Assembly: GCF_008831285.2 (NCBI RefSeq)
Contig: NC_045140.1
Location: forward strand, 24,880,131-24,944,130
From: Nymphaea colorata
Taxonomy: Eukaryota > Streptophyta > Magnoliopsida > Nymphaeales > Nymphaeaceae
Length of the DNA stretch: 64,000 nt
Direction: 5' to 3'
Positions 25,387 through 38,290 of this stretch are shown piece by piece; positions within the stretch are counted from its first letter, which is position 1, and every line of letters starts with the position of its first letter. A model generated the notes under the pieces. That model made no database searches and was not told where the DNA came from. It saw nothing but the letters and a program-made list of their open reading frames with translations. Made by a program: the position numbers and the translations under genes.

Positions 25387-28300
25387 GCAATGTTGGTTTA
25401 CCAAAACTCTGGCCTTCTTGATATGAATCATCTGCAGATCCAAATCTTTCTGCTGCACCTCCGTATCACATCAGCAGTGTCGTGGAACACCCAAGTTGCA
25501 CCACGCCCAGAGGTAACAGCGTGCATGGTGCTGTTCCAGTGGTTATGATCAATTGAAAACGACGACACCCGGTCCTACGGGATTCACGTAAATAAATGAC
25601 AACATTTAAGTGGGCTTCCAGTATTCACATGCAGAGTTCCATTTATAATGGTTATCTAGGTACTAAAATGTTGATTAAGGTGTCTGACGGGTGATAAATG
25701 AGAAAAAACCAGATAAGAATGTTGAGGATTGTTTTTTATCTTAGTTGAAGAAATATGAACAATAACGGAACTAGTTGCATGAAAGATGTGTTGTCAGTTT
25801 GATTCTCATTGGCGCTATTTTCCCCGTGACACTCTAGTTAACGAGTGTACCATATTCCACCCAAGTCCTAAAAAAAGTCGAGGATCTCAAGAACAATGAA
25901 AATGGGAGGGATTTTTACGCCTCCTCTAACAGTGACTTGTTAACAACGTGCACCCTAAAATATGAAGAATATGGAAACTATTAATCTATGAGATGTCACG
26001 GCAATTTCATTGATGGTTCATAAAGTTGCACGCATAAAACCATTTTTCAAAACCAAAGAAGACTTGCTATTGGCCTTTCAAACTTAAACCTAACTATGTA
26101 TGTCACTTTGCTAGTCATCAATTAAGATGATAAAAAGCTCCATGCATTATCAATGTGCGTTTCCAAATATTTAGTTAGTTCGCATATTCCACGGACCGAA
26201 ATATAGGTTTGGAATATTTAGATTAATGACTAAATATGCAAACTATGTAAGCCGATCGATCTGTGAGCTCTTTAATCAACTTGATTAATAAATAAAATAA
26301 ATCTGTCATTTATTTTTTTTAAAACATTTACAAATGACACTTAATTTGTAAACCGACCAAGATGATCAATAATCTCCGTAGTCATCATATTTACCTAATC
26401 CACCTGTTCTGTGAAATCTGATGTATATAGTAAGTTGAAAACTGCAAAGACGATCATGGGCCATTTGATTGGATTTTGGTGATGACCTTCAATGGGGCTC
26501 CAGAAACTGCAAAGCTCATATATATCTTTTTAAAAATGTTAACGACAAGTGACAACTAACTATTTGACATTTAACGGGTGCATATAAGCTATGCTAAAAG
26601 TTGTTTTTAACGTGAAAATCTATGGTTAACATGAAAAGTAGCTTTCAAAAAGTTGTCCGAAACCGTTCGTGCTGAGTTAATCTTGTGTATACATAGGTCC
26701 GACTCGCAGTTGTTCTTAAGATGGGTAATTATAACATTCAATCAAAGTTTGTTTATCAGCTGATTTAAGAATTATTCTTACAATCTTTATAAGTAGAACT
26801 TACTTAGACATGCAAATACATATATATGTGCATGTTTTATAAAGCATTTTTCGTTTGTATTTTCTTTGACAACCAAAAAGGCCTACCCATTTACTGGCTT
26901 AAAACATTTAGTAACTTTTGCTTATTAGGAAACCACTTTACCCCCATGTAATTCAAGATTGAAGTACAGGAATTCAATTACTGGGGCCTCTATGCAAGTA
27001 AAGCTTTTCATATCAAACTGTTTGAAAGTAAATCGGTGATTGAAATTCCCAACTTTTGCAGTTTTACCCTGAAGATTGCCTTTGATTCTTCTTTTCAAAG
27101 GCAATTTGCGGCAAAAGAACAGTTTGGGATCTTGTTTCTTATTGGGCATTACAGAAAGCAGCGGCTACCAACATGCTTCTGTGCTCAATCCAAAAGCAGA
27201 GTCTAAAAGTAATCAATAGCAAAAAAAAACACAGAGAATGATGCTGCCTTTTCCTTTTCCAGCCTTTTCCTTCTTTAGAGTAGTGACTGAAGAAAGTTGA
27301 TGCCAAACACTCGACATGTTTTTTCAGCCTTAACAGGCTGATTATCTGGTCTTGGCTTTGAACGATCATGATCCAACGATTGGAAAAAGGAGAAGACAGG
27401 TGAACGGTAATTAAGATCGGCTTGACAGGCTTGGCATTCTGTGGGTAGAGGTGGTTTCGTTTCGAGCCTTTGAGTTGGATGTCTAGAGTTGTACATGTAC
27501 TGATTCAAACCTGACGATGAACCAGTTCTTTGATCAGTTCCAATCTATTTCTAAGAACAGTTCTATTACAGAAGCAACTATGGTCGAAACAAGGCCAGGC
27601 TGTTCTTAGAAGTTAGAAGGGTGTGTTTTACTTCATTACTCAAATGACTCCCTGATAACTTTTAAAAGCACACTAAACTATAACCTACCAAAACTGATCA
27701 TGCTCATCCAAACCAAGCAATCATCAAGAACAGGTTGACAGTCGCGGCCTTGTAATAGGAGATCTCACGGTTCGAACAATTATGAACTTAACTCAAACGA
27801 AAACATTTATTGGTAGATCCTTTGATTCAAGAACAATGAGCAATCAATCTAAAAACAAGATCAAGCGTTAATTGAAAGAGCAGTTCGGCATGCGTTGTTA
27901 GGTCATAAAGATGCCGAGGTCATCTGCACCACAAGGCCCGGTCAATGGCAGTACCAACTGGTCCTTTTCTCCCATCAGGCTTTTAAAAGAAAAGGGCTCA
28001 TGAAGCATGCTTCTTGGTTCCCATCATACTTGCCATCGATTCCAAAGAATGAAAGAAAGAAGGAAAGGAAAAAAGGTGATGGTGGTGGTGGAGGAGGTGC
28101 TTCCAAAACTGACCGTATTCCATGAAGGCACAGTCAATAATTGCCGACCAACCGCGGGGTTGGCATCAATTATAAGGCATCCAAGCTCCCATCCCCCTCA
28201 TAACTCAAAAACTTCTCAGATCTTTACGCCCCCAACAACTTGCATGACATCATCTTGTCTTGGCTAGCTAGCTGGTTCTGTACTTGCATGCCAAATTGCA

Positions 28301-30388
28301 AGTCACGTCTCCATTGTCACAGTGGGAGGAGTTTAAAGAGACAGCATCTTGGTTTTCAAACTGTGGCGGGCTTCAAAAGTTCAAATTCTTAAGATCTAAA
28401 TAGAACCATCCTGTCAAACATAGCCAAATATTAGAACAAATGTGGCATTGGATTCCTGAGCAGCAGCAAGCGGACACCTGGTCATTCAGCCCCGGCGACT
28501 TTGGCAGGACTATGCTGTCTTGGTTCTCAAGAATAGAAGCACCATCCATCAAAGATTTCTAAATTTATGATAGTTCCGTTCTTGGTTTCCATATGAGTTG
28601 GAAAGGAAGAAAAATGCTCACCTTCATATTAAGATCGCCAATTGTTATGCTTGACTCAGACGGCTTTTATGCGAGTGGCGAGGAGCTGTAATTTTTTTTT
28701 TTGCCAAGGGTCACTAAGTGATATGGCTTGAAGAAAGAAAGAGTAGCCAAAGTTAAGGTCGGGAGGCTAATCAACGATTATAGAGATGTAGCATAGCTGG
28801 TCAAGTCGATTGACAGCATGTCGTCAGTTTGATTTTCATAGATGCTACTCTTTGAAATTGCAAATGTTGGTGGCTTCGACTTCTTGGGTTGCTGCCCCAA
28901 TGCTATACGTTTGTCTTCACCATGATCTCTGCAAACGGGATGTCACAACGCCACATTCTAAGTGACAATGCAAGATATGCTTTTGGATGCATGTGGTTAC
29001 CTACATATATAAGGCAATTTATAGATTTTCTCATGTAACAATATTTGTTGGAACTTTTTCTAAGCGAGGTCAATCTGTGGCCTAATTTTTTTTCATGGTG
29101 CTCTTCTCACAAGACTCAGTCGTTCATGCTTAGTTGGGGTCTTACCTTTAGATGGTACCCAGCTTGTTGTCTCTTTTTTTTTTTAATATAAAAAAAATGA
29201 TGCATCTAGATTCATGTGTCAAGGTTCTACTTTCTGATTAATCATTTGTACAGATTTTATTTTCTTGAAAAATATTTTATTGACTCATGCCACCCTAAAC
29301 GCCAAAGCCCGTTTGCTTGCTTTCGATGCTTCAATACCGTCGCTGCTCAAATTGTAAGAACCACTTCGACGACTTGCATTGTATTTGGTATCGACAATTT
29401 CGCATCTTTTTTGCTAAAAAAGAATTGCTTCAGAGACTGATTTCTCAATCCCGATCACATGTAAACGCTTCTTCATCTGCTTTAGTTAATGATAGCTTCC
29501 AAGAAGCAGCAATTATGTGGTCAGCATTGAAGGGGAACAATGAGAACGTCTGATGCATCCTTGCAGATAATGAAGATTTCTTGAAATTCTTGATCGAACG
29601 AATCGACTTTAACATTTCAATATACCTAAAATCATCAATTTCCGCTCGAGATTCCCTATAAAAGTATAAAGATATTGAAGTAAGATCCACTCCTACCCAA
29701 ATTGTTGGAGGTTGTCCGACTCGTGGAATTGGAAATCAATTAATAAAAGAGTATACAGATGTCAACATAATGCCTGCACATGCCCGAATTCTTTTTCATC
29801 GTCCAACGCGTATCAGCCTTGGAAATGAAACATGAATATAATGTAGGAGACAGACTTGATCTGACCTATTTTTATGTATCCGCAGAGAAATAATATTTTA
29901 ACAGAAAGCTCTGTTTTTTCATGTTAAAAAATTTGTAGCTAGTCATCAATGTCTCAGTGTACCATAAAATTAAATCATGCCGATTGCAATGATTTGAACG
30001 CTAATTGTTTTTTTTTTTCCTTTTCCACTATCTCATTTGGCATGCCTTTGATTCAAGTTTTAGTGCTCAAAGCATGTTTTTGAGTAAATATTATCAACAT
30101 AACTATCCTGGTACAGAAGAAAAACAAGATCATTGGGCACTGTGTCTCTGTTTTCAAGTGTCTCCGTGGGGCCAAAAACTTGGGCCTGAAACCCTCACTA
30201 TGGGCACACACTGGTCCACTGCTGGATCTGGAAAATGAAGACATGTCCACATGTTTCTTGCCAACCTACATTCATAAAAAGCTTTGCTCTTCCTCCTTGA
30301 TGCATTCCACATTTGTTACTACAACTGACCAAGTGGTAGGCCACTGTGTTGCAAAATTCTCTTCCATCTGCCTTCTGCCTTCATGTCC

Positions 30389-33300
30389 CTATGTATCGGT
30401 CCATGCTGCAAAAACAGGCATATGAGCCATGGAGATCACAGGCCTTAGATGAGATGGTGGCATCCACACAGTCAGGGGGCTAGGAGAAGCCATCTTGGAC
30501 ATTGCGGGCTGTGGCTTCGAGAAGAGGCCGGACATGCCGGTTTTATCAGGGCTTTCTTCCCTGGCATCATCCTCTGAGATGCTGCTACTCATGCTGGCTA
30601 CCATGGATGAAGCATTGGATAAGTTTGCCATAAACTTGTTGGCGTCTTCTTCTCCTTGATCGTTCTGATTCAAAGAGCCAGTGCTGATTCCGATCATGTC
30701 ATGCAGTGTTGATGAGAATGAAGGATTCCGGTAGTCGGCAACGCCTAAAGGCTTTGGATCGAGATGCTCTGTTACAGGAGTTGATTCGTCTGAGGGATGG
30801 TAAAGAACCATTTTCCAGTCATTGGCGGCAGTGTTCACTTCAGACATATCGGCTGCTGTACCACCAGTTTCAATCATGTTCTTCGGTTGATTGGCAGCTG
30901 CTTCATCAACAGGCTCAAGCTCTCTGTTTCTCCTGGCCATCTCTCCTGATAACAGGGTGCTGCTAGCCATGATTCTCTCGACATCGTATCTGGATATGTC
31001 AAAGTTGGTAACCGCGTTCAAGCCTCGGAACTTGATGGCAGCAATATCATATGCTTCGGCAGCTTCCTCCTGAGTACCTGAAGTGTCAAAAGGGTGCAAT
31101 TTTTAGATCGGTTCTTCACGTATTCAATCGTTAGAATGGCAACGTTCCAATTTTACGGAACAAACTTGAGTCGTATCAGATAATAGATTTCAGTCTTTCA
31201 GAGTATCCCACACACGAATCATAAAAAGGAAAATTGTGAGTCTAATCACAGAATTACACAGTTACTGAGACTCTTAATAACAGGACAGTTGTTCTCTTCA
31301 AATATTTTCTGAACATTTTCATCGGTGATTTGCAATCGTGGACACTAGGGAACACAAGCTGTGCGAAGATTCCGAGGAAGTATTTTACCTTTAGAATTAT
31401 TTTTACAATGTACAAAAGCCTACAAAAGCCTATTTTTTAATGGTAGAACGAGTATGAAATATGATGAAGGTAAGTAAAAAGTTAGAGTCTAAAATGTGTT
31501 CCCATTGGTCAGGGAAAACATATCACAGTAGTTTCCCCATTCAGTTTCCTCTCATCCTCCTCATTTCAAATAAACCTTGAGAACATACTTTAGAAAGTTG
31601 CTTCTATGGTTTCCATAAATGTACATTTGCCTTTATGGAAACCTTGGGAGGGCCACAGAGCAAGGAGGTGTATTAACAGACGGCAATAAGATTTGACCAA
31701 AAGTTCACGTCTGAGACCCCATATACTGCAGAATCCAAAGTAGCAGTTAAGGACCAACAAGCGAACACAGAGAAGAGGAGCTTACTAAAGGTCCCCAGGT
31801 AAAGATCTTTGTTTCCAGCAACTCTACCAATCCTAGCTTGCCACCTCCCATGTTGATGATGCCTGTATCAAATGAAAAAAGATTTTTTCCTTAATGCAAA
31901 AACAAAGACAGAACAGGAACATTATGAATAGATGAAGACGAAGATGATTAAAAACTTACCTTGTTACGCCTCTGTACATAGATGCGCCTCTTGAAAATCC
32001 ACTACTTTTCCTGAAAACGATATAAACACGTGCATGAGCAATGCCTTCCAAGGGTATCCAAGCGAGATGGGTTTCAAGAGAGTTTCTGTTTACCTTCTCA
32101 AGTGGGCAACGTATTCTTGCCTGCTCATGTTCTTCATCTCTTCAAGTTCTTCCTGATAATTGCTCAACTGCCAAGAAGACAGTGAAACCCATAAGCAGAA
32201 ATAGAAGAATCGAAAACTTAAAACGCAATCATTTTCTAAAGGGAACCCGAAGACTGATGAGTGTCAGGTACCGGGAAATTGATGTGAGTAGATGGTCCCC
32301 AATATTTGAGCGCCGCTAAGTCATAAGCCCTGGCTGCTTTCTCTTCCATGTCATAACCACCTGTAAGACAAAATCTTGGTGAGTCGAAAATGGAAGAGGG
32401 ACAGGACTGAGTAAAAGAAACTGGTTTGTCAAGGTAAAAATGGTTACCTAAATAGACTGCAGTAGCAATGAGTTCACGTGAAATTTCCACAAGCAAGGAC
32501 ATGACGCACACAAAAAGAAACCAGTTAAACAGAGGCATCCACCAGTTCGCAGGCTCGTGGAGCCATGAAAGCACAAGGTCCAGTACTTCAGGGACGATGA
32601 CAGAAAGAGAACACTATTAACCAAACTAACCTTGTCTTCCTTTTCTGGTCTGCCCTTCCTTCTTACAGCTATTATCCCATAGATGGGCTTCATATCTTCC
32701 GGTCCATCTATGCCTGATAAACACAATCATCACATTCACAAACCAAAAACCAATCAAATATCAGAAAGTGGTCACCTTTATTTTAGTGTATATTTAAACA
32801 TATTGATTTTGGGCCTAAAGGATAACCTTGTAACCCCTCTGTACTGGGATGTTCTCTGTCCAAAAGTGTCAATGGACTTCCTATGCACAGGCTGTTTCTG
32901 CACAATTTTTGCACCTCCCCTCTTCTTGGATTCCATACCAACTGAATCACCTCCCACAGGAGAAATCTGCTGGGGTGCAGTAACACAGCTAGACTGTGAA
33001 CCAGGGCTCATTGAGAGGCTCAAGGACTGCAGGTCCCCGGCATAACTCATAGCTCCAACAGAAGGTGACTCGTTGCATATGCTGGTGTTCATCTTTTGTT
33101 CCATATCACAGGAATAACTTCTAGCCCAGGGTTTGAGAGCAGAGATACCATCATCACCTGCTATTGAGGGAAGATGCAGGGAAGAGCTTGAAAGATTATT
33201 GTGTTTGGACTCGTCACCCAATGATGAGTGGAAAAACTCGTGGTTTGTCATTAAGCAAATGCCATCTTGCTGCAGTGGTTGAAAAGCTGCCTGGTGCTGG

Positions 33301-33862
33301 ATGCCAACATTTCTGTATGAGTGAGGACCAAGAGAGTGCCTAGTATTCTGTGATGCTGGGTTTTGTTGGTAATACATGCTGTCTAGGCTAAGAGCCATGG
33401 CCTCGTTATCACCTCCATACTGATGTGCACCCATGGATGCACCACCCAAGAAATCTTCTAGTTTAGGAGATGAAGTGTGCACCAGACCGCCTGGCCATTT
33501 TTAATCAAACAGAAGATAAGCGGCCATGTCTTTTAGACACTAAGAAACTAAAAGCACAAAAAATCGAAGAGAATGTACAAAAGACCTTCGGTTTGCGATC
33601 TGTTGAGAGCTTCCATGATGCATAAAGAACCATCAGATTTGAGCGGCATTGCTGACAAATGAGGTAAGAACCCCGCAGTCTCACTTTCGACGCCATAACA
33701 CAGACCCGAGTTGTTCAACTGCCTGTTGAAGTGGGAAGCCAGGAAGAGAGAAGGCGCAACAGCTGGGGCTGGGGCTTGCTCCTGCTGATGACTTGAAAGG
33801 GTGGTATCCATGGAAACGTGGGGAGAGAGAGAGAAACCCAACCAGCTGCTAATAGGCTTCAT
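30389..33862 (-). CDS. ANT: AINTEGUMENTA-like double-AP2 transcription factor, 9 coding exons
   Basis: Nuclear transcription factor that in known relatives promotes cell proliferation and organ growth (ovule integument, floral and lateral organs). Exons on the minus strand: 33586-33862, 32827-33490, 32631-32713, 32448-32456, 32272-32360, 32094-32167, 31960-32010, 31786-31862, 30389-31077. Together they give 2013 bases, 670 residues, in frame, all GT-AG. Motifs in order: WLGFSLSPH near the N-terminus, PKLEDFLGG, then [16 protein letters not shown] opening the first AP2 repeat ([41 protein letters not shown]). The linker is [20 protein letters not shown]. The second AP2 repeat has [18 protein letters not shown] and [17 protein letters not shown]. 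After it come [13 protein letters not shown] and [10 protein letters not shown], then the C-terminal [10 protein letters not shown]. The [14 protein letters not shown] block, the LLSGE motif and the MPVFAAW ending fit ANT better than other AIL/PLETHORA members. No miR172 target site is expected in this lineage and none was seen. The N-terminal region includes Gln/Ala/Pro-rich low complexity. Confidence 0.96.
31608..31643. repeat. 12-bp perfect inverted repeat inside ANT intron 8
   Basis: GGTTTCCATAAA at 31608-31619 is followed after 12 bases by its reverse complement TTTATGGAAACC at 31632-31643. It sits in the 708-base last intron (31078-31785). It could form a short RNA hairpin or be a relic of a small transposon; arms this short do not support a miRNA precursor. 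Confidence 0.6.
32448..32456 (-). other. ANT: 9-base micro-exon of the ANT gene
   Basis: Nine bases flanked by CTGCAG on the acceptor side and GTAACC on the donor side (minus strand). With the split codons on either side they encode Val-Tyr-Leu of the VYLGGYD motif in the first AP2 repeat. The flanking 83-base (32631-32713) and 89-base (32272-32360) exons only join in frame if this micro-exon is included. A micro-exon at this place is known in the AP2/ANT family. Confidence 0.93.
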
Positions 33863-35370
33863 CTTCCCTTCTGTTCAGTCATTAGCAAATATCATAAGCT
33901 AGCGCTCATGGGAGTGCCATGTCTTTGCTTTCTTCCTTCCCTTCCTTTCACTAGTTTATTCTTTTCTGTGGGTTCTAGAGACAACATTCAGGGGTCTTTT
34001 TCTGCCTTCCCTCTGTAAAAAGAAGACGCTACACCCTTTAAACTAGGCAAAAAGAATGAGTTTCCACCATAGCTACGAATTCCATAGGGATCTGTGACAT
34101 GAGAGAAAGACTATAGAATTAATCTTTTCTCTTTCTGCTTCTTTAACCAAAACCAAAAAGAGAAAACAAAAAGAAAAAAACACGAAATAGTAATGACGAT
34201 GCTAACAATGCAAAAACCTTGAAGTAACAGAAAAGGCGTCACCCTCAAATGGCTCTGGTTATGTTGGTCGCCCGCTCAGCATCTCCCATTAATAAATGGC
34301 AAAGTTTCCACGGAGAAGAAACCTTTTCCTCCTCCTTCATTCCATTCCGTCCAGTGGGGAGTAAGGTGTGGGAAGAGCAGACTGCTTTTTTAGAGGCCAA
34401 GGCGATGGATAGATTGACAGAGATGACAACTGTCCAAGTAGTCACTTCACAACAGTACAGCTTCTGTACGCCCTGCAACTTAAGGATCTAATTAAAAGAA
34501 AAGAATCAAATATTGAGTTCACATGCAGAATGCATATCAAATAGAACAAGAAAATAAAGAACACCAAAATAACCACATTATCATAACATCGGCAGTAACA
34601 TGTTGTTGATAAGCAGTAAATTTTATTCATATATTTTTCTATATCTCGTATCCTATATGGGGAGCTCATTTGCTGTTTTCAAAAGCATGTTTTCAGACAA
34701 AGGCAAAGAAGTAAAACTTTGGTGATCAACTTAAATATTCCAAGAACCAGATATTATATATCGACAGCCAGATACCAATAAATCGTCTTTTTTTAATTGT
34801 TTTCATGATCTATTGTATTCTTTTCTCATGGGGAATGCGTGGGATTAAACAAAATGCTGCAGCCGTTACTGCTGTCACTGCTGGCTGCAGCTGCTGCAGC
34901 AGCAGGCTTGTGTTTTCAAACTTTGAAATGAATTCAGTAAAGCTGGATTTTCTCAGGATGAGACCAATTAAACCAGCATGTCAGACCACTGCGCACAAAA
35001 ATGAATCGGCTCTTGACCGCGCCATTCATGGCTCGGATTTTGAATCTCTTTTCGAAGCAAACGCCGCCGTCTCAGATTAGTGGCGAGTTGCTCATGGCAT
35101 TCAAGATCTCACCTACAGGAAAGCCCTAAGACATAAATTGGAGACCGTCCTGAACTTGGTAAGCACATGCAGAAAAATACCGTATGAGAAGGGAAACTTT
35201 TATGATTTTTTAATCTGTTGCACTTCTTTTTCATATCTTTATCATAAGAAATTAATGATCCCAAGATATCAGCATAACATTTAAATCTTTGATACAATTG
35301 GAACTGAAACTTGTACCATTATAAGATGAAATCATTTCATTTCTGGATTCATTAAACTCAAGCCCTCGTA
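33863..35370 (-). promoter_or_regulatory. Upstream region of ANT
   Basis: No gene. CT-rich stretches in mRNA sense near 34130-34180 may belong to the 5'UTR. A self-complementary CTGCAGCTGCTGCAG lies near 34882-34897. No confident TATA box or named binding site was found. Confidence 0.35.
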
Positions 35371-35676
35371 GGATGTGTTTGATTGCCTCGCATCTAAGAT
35401 CTAGGGTGGTCTAAGTCTCCATAATTTCACACCACCGACGTCTAGTCAGAATCCAATGTTTGAAGATGCATGAATCAAATCGTAATATTGTAATCCCATG
35501 CATCTTAAAATCTGTGGTTCTCAAGCTAAAACCCTTCCCTGTCTTAAAATCTGCCTTGAGATCCAGGGATTTGATGGGTATGCATCAGAAATCTGAAATT
35601 TGCTAAACCCATGAACTTAAGGTGATTTGGCATAAGATCAAATCCTCGCATCTATGATTTGGGTAATCAAACATCC
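35371..35676. mobile_element. Tourist-like MITE, about 306 bp
   Basis: Left end GGATGTGTTTGATTGCC and right end (reverse complement) GGATGTTTGATTACCC are imperfect terminal repeats, with ATCTAAGATCT/ATCATAGAT just inside. The interior has no coding potential. The TTTGATT core in the terminal repeat resembles PIF/Harbinger-type MITEs. The 3-bp target duplication is not clear. Confidence 0.6.
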
Positions 35677-36875
35677 CTTTAAGGTGTCTTTGATATTCAC
35701 ACCAAAGCTCTCATCCGCGTCATCTGAATCCGAATCGACATGGAAAGCCCACTTTCGGAATTTAAAAAAAAAAAAAAAGAACACATAGATTAATTTCCTT
35801 TTCTTTTTTGTTTGGTCCCGTGAATGTTGGGCCATGGGGGTAATAAAAAAACCCCAACTGGGGCTGGTTTTTCCTCGCCACTTTTTCTTTTAGTTGGTGA
35901 TTCAGTGAGTGACAGATTTTCCATTGCGAATTATTTGGTTTGGCAAAAAATAAAGAAACAAAGAAAAGGGGAGCACAGAGAGAGAGAGAGAGAGAAGGGG
36001 AGGTGTGTATAAGGGAGGGAGACAATGGGCGTGGTATGAGGTACGCCCTACATCCTCTTTTGATTGCCCTAATCATGACCAAGTCCACCACCCTTCTCCT
36101 TTTACACTGGCTGTCCTCCATTGCCCTCAAACTTTCTCTCCTTCTCCTTCTCCTTCTTCTTCTTTTCCCCTTTGAGCATTGTAGCCGAGGGGAAGAGGAC
36201 TGTGGGGGACCCTCCTCTCTTCTTTCTGGTTTTCCCTTTGCTTTATTTCCTTTTGACCCTACAATCTCGCATGCCATTAATTGTTAACTCTTAACTTCAT
36301 CAAACTTAGAACATAATATAATCTTGACAGATGGAAAAGAATGTTAATAGCTTCTTGTACTTGGTCACGTAGATATTTCATTATCAGAAAAGGTCCATGG
36401 ATGAGGGGAACTAATGACTGAGCTCCAAATGTCCTATCGTTAGATCAAATTCCATCTTAACAAATGGGTGGACAGGGAGATGGGGACATGTGTTCTGCTG
36501 TGTCCGGTCCAGACAATGGTGGTCGGGCCTCATTCTGGGGTTTATCCCACAATAGGTGGGCCCTGCGAGTGATCTACAAGCACTTGGGGTGTGTGTATGT
36601 GCAGGCATTCTTTAGGGAGAGCAGAAAAAAAGTGTGTGTATGTGTGTGTGGCCCATGAAAAATGGAGAGTATTTGTACTCTTGGTAGTGGTGCTTTAAGA
36701 AATTTGCTGGGTGAGCAGCTGTGTCCTTTTTACACGGTACTCCAACGTACCATTTCCGCATGAAGTTTGAGGCCCTCATACGTCGCCACATTTTATAAGC
36801 ACGTACAAGAAAAGGCTAAAAACAAAATTACATCGTAATAACCTGTTGTTCAAGTAACAAAAACTCTTCCAATCG

Positions 36876-36925
<50 letters not shown>

Positions 36926-37679
36926 GTTTCCAAAGTCATTTAATCATCTAATTAAGACAGTTCATAATTAAGACCGTTCAATCTAACATAATGAAAAATT
37001 AAGATAAAAGTAAGCAAAAGTGGTGGGTGTTTTTGTCATGTAGTATTATTTTTTACTTTTTTTCTCATTGTTTTTCTCTCAACTTTTCATATGCTTTAAA
37101 TGGACGATCTTAATCACACATGACCCTCTCAATAACCAAAGTCATCATTCACTATATAGAGAAAGAGCCAACAAAGTGAAAAATATAATAGCAAATATTG
37201 TAAGCTACAAAACTAGAAGATTACAAAACAAAATGCAATATAACTAGAAAAGGAAAGGTAAAAAGAGAAAAACAAAAGAAAGGCAACTAGTCCATTGACG
37301 TCGACCAATGCAAGTTCTAAGTTTACGTTTGCTCAAACCGCATAACCCACAAAAGCAACGGAAGTAGTTGTGTTTCTAAAGACCCAATTGTTCAACTTTC
37401 TCTCATATTTTCCATTAACCACTGATGAGCCAGGAACGCCAGGTGAACTGCCATGAACAATTGACAAAGGGTGAGGGAGTAAATAGAAAGACGGTATAGG
37501 GAGAGCGAGTGTCGAGGAGAATGGTGAGCAATGAATGCCAAGCTAGAAAAAAAAGTTGAAGAAAGTAAGGGTAAGAAGTAAAAAGATGATGTCTAGACTA
37601 TGTAATATAAAAACAAAGAGTAATTGGTTGGAAAAATGAAGGTCAGACGTTATAGATGGTCAAAAGTATTGATATGACC
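35677..37679. other. Intergenic region with low-complexity and microsatellite DNA
   Basis: Contains A-rich and CT-rich tracts (about 35763-35778, 36130-36170), the (AT)22 run, and short frames of low complexity only. No gene recognised. Confidence 0.5.
36879..36922. repeat. (AT)22 microsatellite
   Basis: AT run of 44 bases. Confidence 0.95.
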
Positions 37680-38290
37680 AGCAATCAACAACCAAGTGAA
37701 CACAGTAGTCCACAAGGAAAAACCCAAAAACCAAAAGGTGCGACAAAGAAGGTATGACATAAAGGCATAAAGGTCCTGGAGGTGGCTTTGTAACTAGAAA
37801 ATAAGGTGAAGGTGGTTGAGGTGGTGAGAGCCGAGCGGGGCATGACATCAGAAGGGAGGTCTGTCAAGTGAAGAAAGAGAGGAAGCATGGAGGCAATGGC
37901 GAACCAGGTATGGGCCACATAGGCAAGGGGAGAGAGGTCATGCAAGGTGTAAGTACTTGGTATGAATGAAAAAGAAAATAGAGTCGTCCGAAGTGACAAG
38001 CCGCCACCATCAATAGCAAAGAGATGCTATATTAGTGCGGCTGATATCAAGAATCCCCAAGCCCCCTAAAAGACGCGATTAGGTAACTACTTCTCAATTA
38101 GCTAGGCGATGAGAGGGCCAGTCTCCGCCCCAAAGAAAACGACGAAAGATGCCATCAAGACGACGAAACACAACAATAAGAGTCTTATATAGATGCAAGG
38201 CATGAAAGGGGATAGAAGCAAGGCAATGCTTGACAAGCATGATACAACCAGCAAGTAAAGCAACTTTCCTTACCAACCTAACATCCTAGA
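37680..38290 (-). mobile_element. Degenerate L1-type LINE, 3' part of the reverse-transcriptase ORF
   Basis: The minus strand encodes LASIPFHALHLYKTL and LDGIFRRFLWGGD (38094-38276), matching the region just after the reverse transcriptase of plant L1-type LINEs. This is followed in shifting frames by LLGGLGILDI and WWRLVTSDDS, also LINE-typical. In-frame stops (for instance after SHRLAN, and in CY*WW) show it is dead. Limits are approximate and no poly-A tail or target duplication was identified. Confidence 0.8.

Larger units (their letters stand above)
22403..30388. other. Intergenic region downstream of ANT
   Basis: No gene recognised in 8 kb. It contains the hAT-like end at 24324, the 23-bp tandem copy and the 58-bp palindrome. 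A stretch near 27715-27790 carries a B-box-like GGTTCGAAC, and another near 28795-28860 has a GGTCAAGTCG motif; both could be SINE relics. A short interval upstream of 30388 is probably ANT 3'UTR. Confidence 0.5.

Noticed and set aside
32448-32726. Apparent frameshift in AP2 repeat 1 of ANT (frame reading [14 protein letters not shown])
   Set aside because: Reading the adjacent frame after the intron acceptor at 32713 gives the intact [16 protein letters not shown], so the gene is not broken.
34860-34900. Palindromic CTGCAGCTGCTGCAG stretch as a regulatory site or miRNA
   Set aside because: Looks like simple GCTGCA low complexity; too short for a miRNA precursor.
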